From NCBI GenBank assembly GCA_964547985.1, contig CAZJPV010000001.1, forward strand, positions 62,001-126,000: DNA of 64,000 nt. The letters run 5' to 3'. Shown one piece after another: positions 1 through 8,171 of this stretch (positions are counted from its first letter, which is position 1; the number at the start of each line of letters is the position of its first letter). The notes under the pieces were generated by a model, which did no database searches, was not told the origin of the DNA, and was given only the letters and a program-made list of their open reading frames with translations. A program made the translations under genes and the position numbers. This DNA comes from JAPLJU01 sp964547985. Its GTDB lineage: Bacteria > Desulfobacterota > Syntrophia > Syntrophales > UBA2192.

Positions 1-891
1 ATCGTGAAGACCCTCATTTTCCAGGCAGACAGCAAGCCCGTTGCCGTCCTCATCCGCGGTGACGAAGAAGTGAACGAGGCCAAACTGAGAAGTTTTCTCG
101 GCTGTGACATCCTGGAACTGGCCACCGATGATGTTGTCCTGGCGGTCACCGGATCACCAAAAGGCTTTGCCGGCGCCATCGGGGTCAAGGCGGACATCTA
201 TGCCGACTACTCCCTGATGAACATGGTTAATTTCGTCATGGGCGCGAACAAGGAAGACTATCACGTCAGGAATGTTAACAACGGCCGAGATTTCCAGGTC
301 AAGGCCTTTGCCGACCTGCGGGTCATCCTCAAGACGGATCCCTGTCCGAGATGCGGGAGTCGCCTCCGGTTCGCCAAAGGGATCGAGGTGGGGCACGTCT
401 TCAAGCTGGGGGACAAATACAGCAAGGCCATGCGGGCCACCTATCTCGACAAGAACGGCAGGGAACAGTACATGGTCATGGGCTGCTACGGCATCGGTGT
501 CGGGAGGACCGTCGCGGCGATTATTGAACAGAATAACGACGACAAGGGGATCGTCTGGCCCATGTCGGTTTCCCCTTTTCAGGTGATGGTGGTCACCGTT
601 AACGTCAATGAAAAAGCCCTGGCGGAAGCAGCGGAACACCTCTACGGGGCGCTCAGGAAGAAAGGCGTCGAGGTTCTTCTGGATGATCGGGATGAGCGGG
701 CGGGCGTGAAATTCAACGACGCCGACCTCATCGGGATCCCTCTTCGCATCACCCTGGGCCCCAAAAAACTCGCTGAGGGTGAGGCGGAGGTCCTGGTCCG
801 GAAGACCGGTAAGACGAAGTCGTTGAAGCTGGAGAAGATCCCGGCCACTATATCCGGCATGGTCAAAAGAGGACTGCGAAAGCATACATGA
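1..891 (+). CDS. proS: Prolyl-tRNA synthetase, C-terminal half (5' truncated by window edge)
   Basis: Charges tRNA-Pro with proline in the cytoplasm. The reading frame is open to the first base of the window, so about 296 C-terminal residues remain of a usual 570 or so. Visible parts are the end of the inserted editing domain (residues about 1-95), the bacterial-type stretch around CPRCGSRLRF and GIEVGHVFKLG, class II motif 3 (GCYGIGVGRT), and the alpha/beta anticodon-binding domain from about residue 190 to the end. The methionine near base 7 is internal, not the start. The stop overlaps the next gene's start (ATGA), which suggests translational coupling to the (p)ppGpp synthetase. A tRNA-Pro gene lies 4.4 kb downstream, probably by coincidence. 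Identification is firm. Confidence 0.95.
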   Translation: MVKTLIFQADSKPVAVLIRGDEEVNEAKLRSFLGCDILELATDDVVLAVTGSPKGFAGAIGVKADIYADYSLMNMVNFVMGANKEDYHVRNVNNGRDFQVKAFADLRVILKTDPCPRCGSRLRFAKGIEVGHVFKLGDKYSKAMRATYLDKNGREQYMVMGCYGIGVGRTVAAIIEQNNDDKGIVWPMSVSPFQVMVVTVNVNEKALAEAAEHLYGALRKKGVEVLLDDRDERAGVKFNDADLIGIPLRITLGPKKLAEGEAEVLVRKTGKTKSLKLEKIPATISGMVKRGLRKHT

Positions 892-3062
892 TCCGAATCA
901 CGGACATCCTGGACAAAGTGCAGCGATATGTCGAACCGGCCGATCTGGAGATGATCGAAAAAGCCTACATCTATTCGGCCGCGGTTCACCAGGGACAGCT
1001 CCGGCTTTCGGGAGAGCCTTACATGACCCATCCCATGGAAGTGGCGAACATGCTGGCCGATATGCACATGGATGCCGCTTCCATCGCGACGGGCATCCTT
1101 CATGACACCGTCGAGGACACCCTGGCGTCGCTCGAGGAAATCGAAAAGGCCTTCGGACAGGATGTGGCTTTCCTGGTCGACGGTCTCACGAAGATCAGTA
1201 AGATCACGCTGGCCAGCCAGGAGGAACGGCAGGCGGAAAATTTCAGGAAGATGATCCTGGCCATGTCATCGGACATCCGGATCATCCTGGTGAGACTTGC
1301 CGACCGGCTCCACAATATGCGCACACTGCAATATCAGGCGCAGGACAGGCAAGAATACATCGCCCGCGAAACGCTCGATCTCTATGCGCCCCTCGCCAGC
1401 CGGCTGGGCATCAACTGGATGAAAACGGAACTGGAGGATCTCGCCTTCATGCACCTCCATCCGGTGGAATTTCAGGATCTGGCCCGGCGGATCGCTATGA
1501 AGAGGGAAGGGCGCGAAAAGTACACGAAGGAAATCCGGGAGATCATCGAAAAGGAAATCCAGAACTACGACCTGAAGGCCGAGGTCGAGGGCAGGGCCAA
1601 GCATTATTTCAGTATCTACCAGAAGATGCAGGAGCAACAGATTGACTTTGACGAAGTCTACGATCTTCTCGCCTTCCGGATCATCCTGGACTCCAACAAG
1701 GTGAAGGAGTGCTACGAAGCCCTGAGCGTTGTTCACGCGCTGTGGAAACCCGTCCCCGGCCGTTTCAAGGATTACATCGCTATGCCCAAGGCGAACAACT
1801 ATCGGTCTCTGCACACCACCGTCATCGGCCCCTACGGGGAGCGGGTGGAGATCCAGATCAGGACCCGGGAGATGCACCTGTGGGCCGAATCGGGAATCGC
1901 GGCTCACTGGCGATACAAGGAGGGCGACCTGCTCCGGGGGAGGGATGAAGAGCAGATCCGAAAGCTCCGGGACCTTCTCGAGGTTCAGCAGGACCTGAAG
2001 GACCCGAGGGAGTTCATGCGAAATTTGAAGGTCGCTCTTTTTCCAGACGAGGTTTACGTTTTCACCCCGAAAGGGGAGGTCAGGGCTTTCCCGAAAGGGG
2101 CAACACCCATTGACTTCGCCTACAGCATCCACACGGATGTGGGGAATCAATGCATCGGGGGGCGCGTGAACCGGAACCTGGTTCCCCTCAAGTATGAACT
2201 TCGGAACGGTGACACAGTTGAAATCGTTACACAAACGGGTCATCACCCCAGTAAGGATTGGCTCAAGTACGCCGTGACCCCTCGGGCCATATCGAAGATC
2301 AAGGCCTGGATCAAGACGGAGGAGAGGAACCGCAGTATCGCCCTGGGTCGCGACATCCTGGATAAGGAGTTCAAGAAGCACCACATGAAGTTTGCCCAGG
2401 TCCTCAAATCCGACGAACTGAAAAAGCTCTGCGAAGAGCAGTCCGTGACGGATATCGACGACGTCATGGCACTCATCGGCTACGGAAAGGTCTCGGCCCG
2501 CGCGATTGTGAACCGTTTTCTGCCCGGAGAAGAGAAGCGGGAAGATTCGCTTCCGGAAAAGATCCTCAAGAAGTTCAGAAAACCGGAATCGGCCGGAATT
2601 TCGATTACCGGCATCGACGACATCATGGTCAAGTTCGCCAAGTGCTGCAACCCCCTTCCGGGGGATGAGGTTATCGGGCACATTTCCCGGGGCAGGGGAA
2701 TGATTGTTCACACGACCAATTGCCCGATGGTCCATGACCTCGACCCGGAACGGCTCCTCGAGGTTCAGTGGAACGTACGGGACAAGCAAACTTACCCCGT
2801 CCACACGCGGGTGGTCTGTCATGACAAGAAGGGCCTTCTGGCGGAACTGAGTGCCAGCATCTCATCGGTCGACATCAATATTAGCCATGCCACCGTCGAC
2901 ACGACCCCGGATAAGATCGCCGTCTGTGAGTTCGACCTCGAGGTCCGTGACCTCAAGCACTTTAACGAGGTGGTGTCTGCCCTGAAAAAACTCAAAAGCG
3001 TCATCTCCGTTGAACGGGTGCGGGTCTCGGATGTTAAAACGGACAAGAAAAAGATGCACTGA
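888..3062 (+). CDS. spoT: Bifunctional (p)ppGpp synthetase/hydrolase (Rel/SpoT family)
   Basis: Makes and degrades the alarmone (p)ppGpp from GTP/GDP and ATP, controlling the stringent response. The 724-residue protein has the full domain order: HD hydrolase (residues about 25-180, with the HD pair H72-D73 in LHDTVED), synthetase domain (about 240-350) with RFKD at about 292-295, TGS (about 385-450) and a C-terminal ACT domain (about 645-724). The RXKD form of the synthetase motif is the one known from bifunctional Rel/SpoT enzymes rather than monofunctional RelA (EXDD). The intact HD pair supports active hydrolase. It starts in a 4-bp ATGA overlap with proS. As no second long Rel homologue is in the window, whether it is the sole enzyme cannot be judged. 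The symbol could equally be rel. Confidence 0.95.
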   Translation: MIRITDILDKVQRYVEPADLEMIEKAYIYSAAVHQGQLRLSGEPYMTHPMEVANMLADMHMDAASIATGILHDTVEDTLASLEEIEKAFGQDVAFLVDGLTKISKITLASQEERQAENFRKMILAMSSDIRIILVRLADRLHNMRTLQYQAQDRQEYIARETLDLYAPLASRLGINWMKTELEDLAFMHLHPVEFQDLARRIAMKREGREKYTKEIREIIEKEIQNYDLKAEVEGRAKHYFSIYQKMQEQQIDFDEVYDLLAFRIILDSNKVKECYEALSVVHALWKPVPGRFKDYIAMPKANNYRSLHTTVIGPYGERVEIQIRTREMHLWAESGIAAHWRYKEGDLLRGRDEEQIRKLRDLLEVQQDLKDPREFMRNLKVALFPDEVYVFTPKGEVRAFPKGATPIDFAYSIHTDVGNQCIGGRVNRNLVPLKYELRNGDTVEIVTQTGHHPSKDWLKYAVTPRAISKIKAWIKTEERNRSIALGRDILDKEFKKHHMKFAQVLKSDELKKLCEEQSVTDIDDVMALIGYGKVSARAIVNRFLPGEEKREDSLPEKILKKFRKPESAGISITGIDDIMVKFAKCCNPLPGDEVIGHISRGRGMIVHTTNCPMVHDLDPERLLEVQWNVRDKQTYPVHTRVVCHDKKGLLAELSASISSVDINISHATVDTTPDKIAVCEFDLEVRDLKHFNEVVSALKKLKSVISVERVRVSDVKTDKKKMH

Positions 3063-3145
3063 AACGGGCTTGCCCGTTGACAGTGAGCGAGGGATTGCTG
3101 TATAAGCTTCTACCTTCAAACCCATCGCAGAGAGAAGCCTTCTTT

Positions 3146-3850
3146 ATGAAAAAAGCCGACTTTTCGATTGTTTTGTCGTTGGTCTTGATTCTCGGCGTGT
3201 GTCTCCTCCCCCCGAGCGCCGCAGCCAAGGACAGGGAAGGACGCTATGTCGTCCTGATCGATCCGGCCCATGGCGGGAGGGATGATGGGGTCAGACTGTC
3301 GACGGGTCTTTTCGAGAAGGACGTGACCCTGACCATCGCTCGGCTTATCCAAAAGGACTTCGAAGGATCCAAGACGATACGGATACGGCTTTCGAGGATG
3401 GGGGATACCGATGTGCCCCGCTCCGACCGAGTCAGGGAAGCTATCAAATCGGAAGCGGATCTGTTTTTGAGCATCCATGTCAATGCGGGTTTCGACAGGG
3501 AATCTTCCGGCTTTGAGGTCTATTTTCAGGGATTCCGCACATCGGCGTCTGCCAAGGGGGATAAGAGTGCGTCACAAGAAATTGTAAAAGACATGGTCCG
3601 GACCAAACGCCTCAACGAAAGTGTCCGTTTTGCCAAAATCCTCCAGGCCAAAATGGACAAGGTCTTCCCAAGGATGGACCGCGGGCTTCGTGAAGGGCCT
3701 GTCCTGGTTCTGCAGGGTCTCAACATCCCGGCGATCGCCCTGGAAGTCGGTTTTGCGACGAATGCGAAGGACCGCAAGAAACTGACCGACGAGGGGATGC
3801 AGCGGTTCGTTTCCCACGCGATGAGCGAATCGATCAAGGAATTCTTCTAG
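3146..3850 (+). CDS. N-acetylmuramoyl-L-alanine amidase (Amidase_3 family), exported
   Basis: Cleaves the amide bond between N-acetylmuramic acid and L-alanine of peptidoglycan in the periplasm; zinc-dependent. The start at 3146 gives a typical signal peptide (MKKADFSIVLSLVLILGVCLL, cleavage after PPSAAA), whereas the longer frame from a TTG at 3077 puts 23 unlikely residues in front. After the signal come DPAHGGRDDG (zinc His), a Glu in LFEKDVTL, SIHVNA (second zinc His) and ALEVGFATN with the catalytic Glu, all in the family's order. At 234 residues it is a minimal amidase without AMIN, SPOR or LysM domains. The stop abuts the rph start, so it is probably read on one transcript with rph and rdgB. 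Confidence 0.9.
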   Translation: MKKADFSIVLSLVLILGVCLLPPSAAAKDREGRYVVLIDPAHGGRDDGVRLSTGLFEKDVTLTIARLIQKDFEGSKTIRIRLSRMGDTDVPRSDRVREAIKSEADLFLSIHVNAGFDRESSGFEVYFQGFRTSASAKGDKSASQEIVKDMVRTKRLNESVRFAKILQAKMDKVFPRMDRGLREGPVLVLQGLNIPAIALEVGFATNAKDRKKLTDEGMQRFVSHAMSESIKEFF

Positions 3851-4576
3851 ATGAGAGCTAACGGCCGCCAGTGGAACGAGATGCGGGAAGTGAAGTTCGC
3901 CAAGAGCTTCCTCAAGTACCCCGCGGGGTCCATTCTGATCGAGATGGGGAATACGAAGGTCATTTGCACGGCCTCCATCGATGAAGGGGTCCCGCCCTTT
4001 CTTAAAAACACGGGGAGGGGATGGATCACCGCGGAATATTCCATGATCCCCGGATCGACGCATGTCAGGACGGCACGGGAAGCGGTGAGAGGGAGACAGG
4101 GCGGAAGGACCCTCGAGATCCAGAGACTCATCGGTCGATCCCTGCGGGCCGTCACGGATCTCACTGCTTTCGGGGAGAGGACCATTGTCGTCGATTGCGA
4201 CGTCATCCAGGCCGACGGGGGCACCCGCACCGCTTCCATCACCGGCGGCTGTCTCGCCCTGATCCAGGCCTTCGGGGGACTCAAAAAGCAGGGGGTAATC
4301 CATCGCATGCCGGTGAAAAATTTCGTCTCTGCCGTGAGTGTGGGCCTCGTGGAGGGGCAGGTTCTTCTGGATCTCGACTATGCAGAGGATTCTTCGGCCG
4401 AGGTGGACATGAATTTCGTGATGACGAGAAACGGCCTTTTCGTCGAGATCCAGGGCACAGCGGAAGCGACACCCTTTTCCAGGGATCTGCATGATCGGAT
4501 GATCGACCTCGCGCTTCTGGGGAGCGCCTATCTGACCGGCAAGCAGATCGAACTTGCGGAGGACGTGATCAGCTGA
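3851..4576 (+). CDS. rph: Ribonuclease PH
   Basis: Phosphorolytic 3'-5' exoribonuclease that trims tRNA precursors, releasing nucleoside diphosphates. The 241 residues are full length for the family (about 238). The N-terminal RXXGR element reads RANGRQWNEMR, and the phosphate-binding, hexamer-forming region RGRQGGRTLEIQRLIGRSLR lies at about residues 80-100. The conserved FVMT and GLFVEIQGTAE stretches follow. ATG directly follows the stop of the amidase gene (TAGATG). Its last codons contain a good Shine-Dalgarno (GGAGG, 4558-4562) that appears to serve rdgB. Pairing of rph with rdgB is common in bacteria. Confidence 0.95.
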   Translation: MRANGRQWNEMREVKFAKSFLKYPAGSILIEMGNTKVICTASIDEGVPPFLKNTGRGWITAEYSMIPGSTHVRTAREAVRGRQGGRTLEIQRLIGRSLRAVTDLTAFGERTIVVDCDVIQADGGTRTASITGGCLALIQAFGGLKKQGVIHRMPVKNFVSAVSVGLVEGQVLLDLDYAEDSSAEVDMNFVMTRNGLFVEIQGTAEATPFSRDLHDRMIDLALLGSAYLTGKQIELAEDVIS

Positions 4577-5181
4577 AAATTGTACTGGCATCAAAAAATA
4601 AGGGTAAAATCGACGAACTCAAATCAATGCTCCGGGATTGCGATGTGGAGATCCTTTCCCTGGAGGACTTTCCGGACATCCCGGACATTGAGGAAGACGG
4701 GAAGAGCTTTTTTGAGAACGCCCTGATAAAGGCCAGAACGGTTTCACGTATTACAGGGGAGACGGTGCTTGCCGACGACTCGGGTCTCGAGGTGGACGCT
4801 CTGGGCAGCGCACCCGGCATCTACTCCTCACGGTACGCCGGCCCGGACGCGACAGACGAAAAAAATATCCGGAAGCTTCTCGCTGAGCTCCAAGAGGTTG
4901 GTGCCGAAAACCGGGCCGCCGCATTCCGATGTGTCATCGTTCTTTTCCGGCCAGACGGGACGTTTGAGACCTTCGAAGGCTGCTGGCCCGGGAGGATTCT
5001 ATTCGAGCCGAGGGGAAAAGGAGGTTTCGGGTATGATCCGGTCTTCGAAGATTCGAAGCTCGGTCTTACGGCGGCGGAACTTTCACCGGACGTTAAAAAT
5101 GCCATCAGCCATCGGGGGCAAGCCTTGACCCGGTTCAGGGAATGGATGGAAAAGACAGAGGTTAAGAGGACCAGAGGTTAA
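4573..5181 (+). CDS. rdgB: dITP/XTP pyrophosphatase (RdgB/HAM1), probable CTG start
   Basis: Hydrolyses dITP, dXTP and XTP to monophosphates, keeping deaminated purines out of DNA. The conserved N-terminal strand and nucleotide loop (KIVLASKNKGKIDEL) is encoded before the first in-frame ATG at 4627, so an ATG start would delete essential residues. No ATG, GTG or TTG occurs upstream in frame before the match begins. The best candidate is CTG at 4573, overlapping the rph stop (cTGA) and preceded at 10 bases by GGAGG. With this start the protein has 202 residues, normal for the family. Other motifs: VLADDSGLEVDALGSAPGIYSSRYAG, GFGYDPVF and ISHRGQAL. The C-terminal KTEVKRTRG tail is encoded by the start of an intergenic repeat and may be an added extension. 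Confidence 0.9.
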   Translation: MKIVLASKNKGKIDELKSMLRDCDVEILSLEDFPDIPDIEEDGKSFFENALIKARTVSRITGETVLADDSGLEVDALGSAPGIYSSRYAGPDATDEKNIRKLLAELQEVGAENRAAAFRCVIVLFRPDGTFETFEGCWPGRILFEPRGKGGFGYDPVFEDSKLGLTAAELSPDVKNAISHRGQALTRFREWMEKTEVKRTRG

Positions 5182-5276
5182 GAAGATTAGAAGTTATGAA
5201 GATGAGATGAATGTGACAGAAAGCGTAGGATGATGGTCTCTTCCTGATCTTCTCAACTTCATAACTTCTTCATAGA
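5162..5276. repeat. Low-complexity inverted repeat between rdgB and tRNA-Pro
   Basis: A degenerate run of short units related to AGAAGTTATGAAG fills the spacer. The arm 5189-5201 (AGAAGTTATGAAG) is perfectly complementary to 5257-5269 (CTTCATAACTTCT), and partial pairing continues inward (TGAGA with TCTCA). Direct repeats of AGAGGTTAAGA precede the left arm and run into the end of rdgB. It has no T-run and no coding frame of interest. A similar but GTCT-based structure lies at 16750-16858. Function unknown; it may be a dispersed intergenic element. Confidence 0.6.
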
Positions 5277-5280
5277 ACAG

Positions 5281-5357
<77 letters not shown>

Positions 5358-5367
5358 GAAAGTCCGG

Positions 5368-5397
5368 GGGCTCCGGCTCGTGTCGAAGCCCTTTTTT
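5368..5397 (+). terminator. Probable intrinsic terminator after tRNA-Pro
   Basis: GGGCT (5368-5372) pairs with AGCCC (5387-5391), with an inner CG/CG pair around a small loop, followed by six T residues (5392-5397). It sits 11 bases after the tRNA CCA end. The stem is short, so confidence is moderate. Confidence 0.55.
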
Positions 5398-5536
5398 CAC
5401 GCGGAATGCGGTTCGGAATCCGTTATGCGGTGTTTATGTCACCTTTCGATTCGAATTGAGTATCACGGCCTTTTCTGCTAAATGGACAGATGAGAGAAGC
5501 GCCGTTACATGAAACGCTGTGGCAAGGGGATGGGTG

Positions 5537-6094
5537 ATGAGGTTTTTGTCGGCGGTCTTAAGTGTTCTTCTGGTTGTCATGGGATGCACACAGATCCCTG
5601 AGGGCCTGGAGCCCGTAAAGGGTTTCGATGTTGAAAGGTATCTCGGCAAATGGTACGAGATCGCAAGACTCGACCACTCCTTCGAACGCAATATGAGCAA
5701 TGTGACGGCCGAATACTCACGGGGAAGCGGGGAGGAGATCCAGGTCCTGAACAGGGGCTTTGACATTCAAGAAGGGCAGTGGCGGGAAATCAGGGGTGTG
5801 GCCTGTTTTATCGGCGAGAAGAATATCGGGAGTCTCGAGGTATCCTTTTTCGGCCCTTTCTGGGGAGGATACCACATTATAGTTCTGGAGCGGGAAAACT
5901 ACGGTTACGCCATGGTCACGGGTCCCAGCCGGTCCTATCTGTGGATTCTCTCCCGGGAAAAGACGCTGGACGAGCCGGTCCTCGCCGACCTGATTTCGAG
6001 AGCCAGGGCCTGGGGATTTGACACAGACCGGTTGATTTTCGTGGAGCACGACATGCCGGCCATGAATGTGTCCGATGCTCGAATGCATGGTTAG
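5537..6094 (+). CDS. Lipocalin family lipoprotein (Blc-like)
   Basis: Outer-membrane-anchored beta-barrel protein that binds small lipophilic molecules, related to bacterial lipocalin Blc and apolipoprotein D. The start at 5537 follows AAGGGG and gives a short lipoprotein signal with lipobox VVMGC (Cys17). The mature part opens with GFDVERYLGKWYEIARLDHSFER, the GxW lipocalin signature. NVTAEYS and the C-terminal SRSYLWILSREKTLDE follow the Blc pattern. The 185 residues match Blc lengths (about 177). It lies 24 bases before an M48 metalloprotease lipoprotein gene on the same strand, so both probably belong to one envelope-maintenance operon. The natural ligand is unknown. Confidence 0.9.
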   Translation: MRFLSAVLSVLLVVMGCTQIPEGLEPVKGFDVERYLGKWYEIARLDHSFERNMSNVTAEYSRGSGEEIQVLNRGFDIQEGQWREIRGVACFIGEKNIGSLEVSFFGPFWGGYHIIVLERENYGYAMVTGPSRSYLWILSREKTLDEPVLADLISRARAWGFDTDRLIFVEHDMPAMNVSDARMHG

Positions 6095-6118
6095 ATCTAT
6101 TTTTCCGAGAGGTCAGAT

Positions 6119-7585
6119 ATGAGCAGGGAACATGTCCTGTCGATCATGAAGGGGTTCATCTTGATCGGAGTGGCGCTCCTGGTCGTGTCCTGTGCCGTCA
6201 ACCCCGTCACCGGAGAGAGGGATCTCATGCTGGTCAGCGAAGAGGATGAAGTCAAACTCGGCCGGCAGACCGATGTCGGGGTGACTCAGGAGTACGGTCT
6301 CTACGATGATCAGAGGATGACGGACTATGTCAATGAAATGGGCCAGCGACTGGGCAAACTCTCACACCGTCCGGAGCTGGACTGGCATTTCAAGGTCCTC
6401 GACGCTTCCGTGGTCAACGCGTTTGCCGCCCCCGGGGGCTATGTTTATTTGACCCGGGGAATCCTCGCCACACTGAACAGCGAGGCGGAACTCGCGGGGG
6501 TCATGGGCCATGAGATTGGCCATGTCACGGCCCGTCATTCAGCACAGCAGATCAGCAAGGCCCAGATGGCTCAAGTCGGCCTGACCGGGTTATCCATCGG
6601 CCTCGGAGTATTGGGCATCCCGGGCCTGTCGAACCTCGCGGAGCTCGGCGTTGGGGTCCTTTTTTTGAAATTCAGCAGGGACGACGAGCGGGAAGCCGAC
6701 ACATTGAGTATCGAATATGCCACGAAGGCGGGATACGATGCCTCTCAGATGGCAGGCTTTTTCGAAACGCTCCAGCGTATGGATTCAACATCGGACCGCA
6801 GCGGACTGCCGAGCTGGTTCTCTACGCACCCGAGTCCCGAAGACCGAGAGAAGGCCATCCGGATCCAGTCGAAACAAATGCAGCAGAAAATGGGCCTCAG
6901 GGATCCAAAGATTGACCGGGAAGATTACTTGAGATCGATCGACGGTATCATCTACGGCGATGACCCGAGGCAGGGATACGCGGAAGGAAGTGTTTATTAC
7001 CACCCCGGAATGCGATTCCAGTTTCCCGTGCCGGCGGAGTGGAAGGTCAATGACACCCCGGCCGCAGTCCAGATGGTGAGCCAGAAGAAAGACGCCGTGA
7101 TCCTCTTTTCCGGGGCGCCCGGGACGACGCCGCCCGACGCGGCACAAAAGTTTGTTTCCAAGACCAAGGCCAGTGTCCTCAGGAGCGATGAAACCCACGT
7201 TCACGGATACCCAGCCCGGCGGGTCCTCTCCGATGTGACGAGCCAGAAGGGGACCATCAGGGTCCTGTCCTTCTTCATTCAGAAAGAAGAGGCCATTTTC
7301 GCATTTCACGGCATGAGTTCCCAGCGCACTTTTCTCCAGTATGAACAGACTTTCAGTGACACATTCAGCGGGTTTGAAGAATTAAAGGATTCCAAGAAGC
7401 TAAACGTGCAGCCGGACCGTATCAGGCACCGGATCACAAAGAAGACGGACACCATCGAGAATGCCCTCCGGACGCTCGGTATCCCCGGTGATAAAGTGAA
7501 GGAGGTGTTGGTTCTCAACGGCATGACACCGGGACAGACCCTTCCCGCCGGCACGCTGATCAAAGTCGTCGATTATGGACGATAA
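6119..7585 (+). CDS. M48 family metalloprotease lipoprotein with C-terminal LysM-like domain
   Basis: Periplasmic zinc protease of the BepA/LoiP type, a group involved in quality control of outer-membrane proteins. The N-terminus has a lipoprotein signal ending LVVSC (Cys25), followed by AVNPVTGERDL, typical of this group. The zinc site HEIGH is at residues 131-135, and the third ligand lies in DEREADTLSIEYA about 60 residues later. After the protease domain (to about residue 270) comes a region with strands (about 290-420), then a C-terminal LysM-like repeat (RHRITKKTDTIENALRTLGI ending TLIKVV). At 488 residues it has no clear TPR region, unlike BepA. The start could be residue 10 instead. 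Co-transcription with the lipocalin gene is likely. Confidence 0.88.
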   Translation: MSREHVLSIMKGFILIGVALLVVSCAVNPVTGERDLMLVSEEDEVKLGRQTDVGVTQEYGLYDDQRMTDYVNEMGQRLGKLSHRPELDWHFKVLDASVVNAFAAPGGYVYLTRGILATLNSEAELAGVMGHEIGHVTARHSAQQISKAQMAQVGLTGLSIGLGVLGIPGLSNLAELGVGVLFLKFSRDDEREADTLSIEYATKAGYDASQMAGFFETLQRMDSTSDRSGLPSWFSTHPSPEDREKAIRIQSKQMQQKMGLRDPKIDREDYLRSIDGIIYGDDPRQGYAEGSVYYHPGMRFQFPVPAEWKVNDTPAAVQMVSQKKDAVILFSGAPGTTPPDAAQKFVSKTKASVLRSDETHVHGYPARRVLSDVTSQKGTIRVLSFFIQKEEAIFAFHGMSSQRTFLQYEQTFSDTFSGFEELKDSKKLNVQPDRIRHRITKKTDTIENALRTLGIPGDKVKEVLVLNGMTPGQTLPAGTLIKVVDYGR

Positions 7586-7660
7586 GAATCGGAATTTTAT
7601 GCAGGGGTGAAGACCACGGAAGACCGGGGCTCGGGGGTTGGATCATCAGAGCCGTTCGGA

Positions 7661-7686
7661 GGCCGTCCTATCGGATGGCCTTTTTT
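7661..7686 (+). terminator. Intrinsic terminator after the M48 protease gene
   Basis: GGCCGTCC (7661-7668) pairs with GGATGGCC (7673-7680), with one G-T pair and a TATC loop, followed by six T residues. It ends on the stop codon of the convergent DUF192 gene. Confidence 0.75.
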
Positions 7687-8171
7687 CAGAACCGGATTTT
7701 GTCACCGACCTTGACACCCTTTTTCCTGAACCAGCCCCGGTTCACCTCGAGGGCGTAGAGGACAGGAGAGCGTGAACTGCAGGTCTTCTCCGAGAGAGGG
7801 GTCAAGGGGAGGATCTCCGTGATCATTCCATCGGCAGAGATAAAGGCGATGTCAAGAGGAATGGTCGTATTCTTCATCCAGAAGGCAAGGTGCTGCGCTT
7901 TTTCATAGACGAAAAGCATCCCCCGGTTCCAGGGGAGACTTTCCCTGAACATGAGTCCCCGGGCCTGTACTTCCGGTGTGGAGACGACCTCGACCCAGAG
8001 AACGGCAGAACCGACGGAAATCCTTGCCAGGCGAGAATCGGCAGGCAGGGTCGCCTGAGTGCTGCCTGCCTCGGGTGTCGAAACCTGGCAGAAGACCGCC
8101 GTCTGTAAAAATGAGAAGAAACACAAGAGGGCTATGGGCCACACATTCGACCGGTTCATAAAGCCTGTCAT
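7686..8171 (-). CDS. DUF192 family exported protein
   Basis: A small periplasmic beta-barrel protein of unknown function. It has 161 residues with a signal peptide (WPIALLCFFSFLQTAVFC) and the full DUF192 core: QARGLMFRESLPWNRGMLFVY, then FWMKNTTIPLDIAFI, and finally the ALEVNRGW pattern. The first ATG overlaps the stop of the phosphohexomutase gene (ATGA), so the two are translationally coupled. An alternative start is the second Met, residue 5. No catalytic motif is known for this family. Confidence 0.85.
   Translation of the reverse strand: MTGFMNRSNVWPIALLCFFSFLQTAVFCQVSTPEAGSTQATLPADSRLARISVGSAVLWVEVVSTPEVQARGLMFRESLPWNRGMLFVYEKAQHLAFWMKNTTIPLDIAFISADGMITEILPLTPLSEKTCSSRSPVLYALEVNRGWFRKKGVKVGDKIRF

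Noticed and set aside
1266..2822. 518-codon minus-strand frame opposite the (p)ppGpp synthetase gene
   Set aside because: Shadow frame of a GC-rich gene; no recognisable domains, and the + strand frame is unambiguous.
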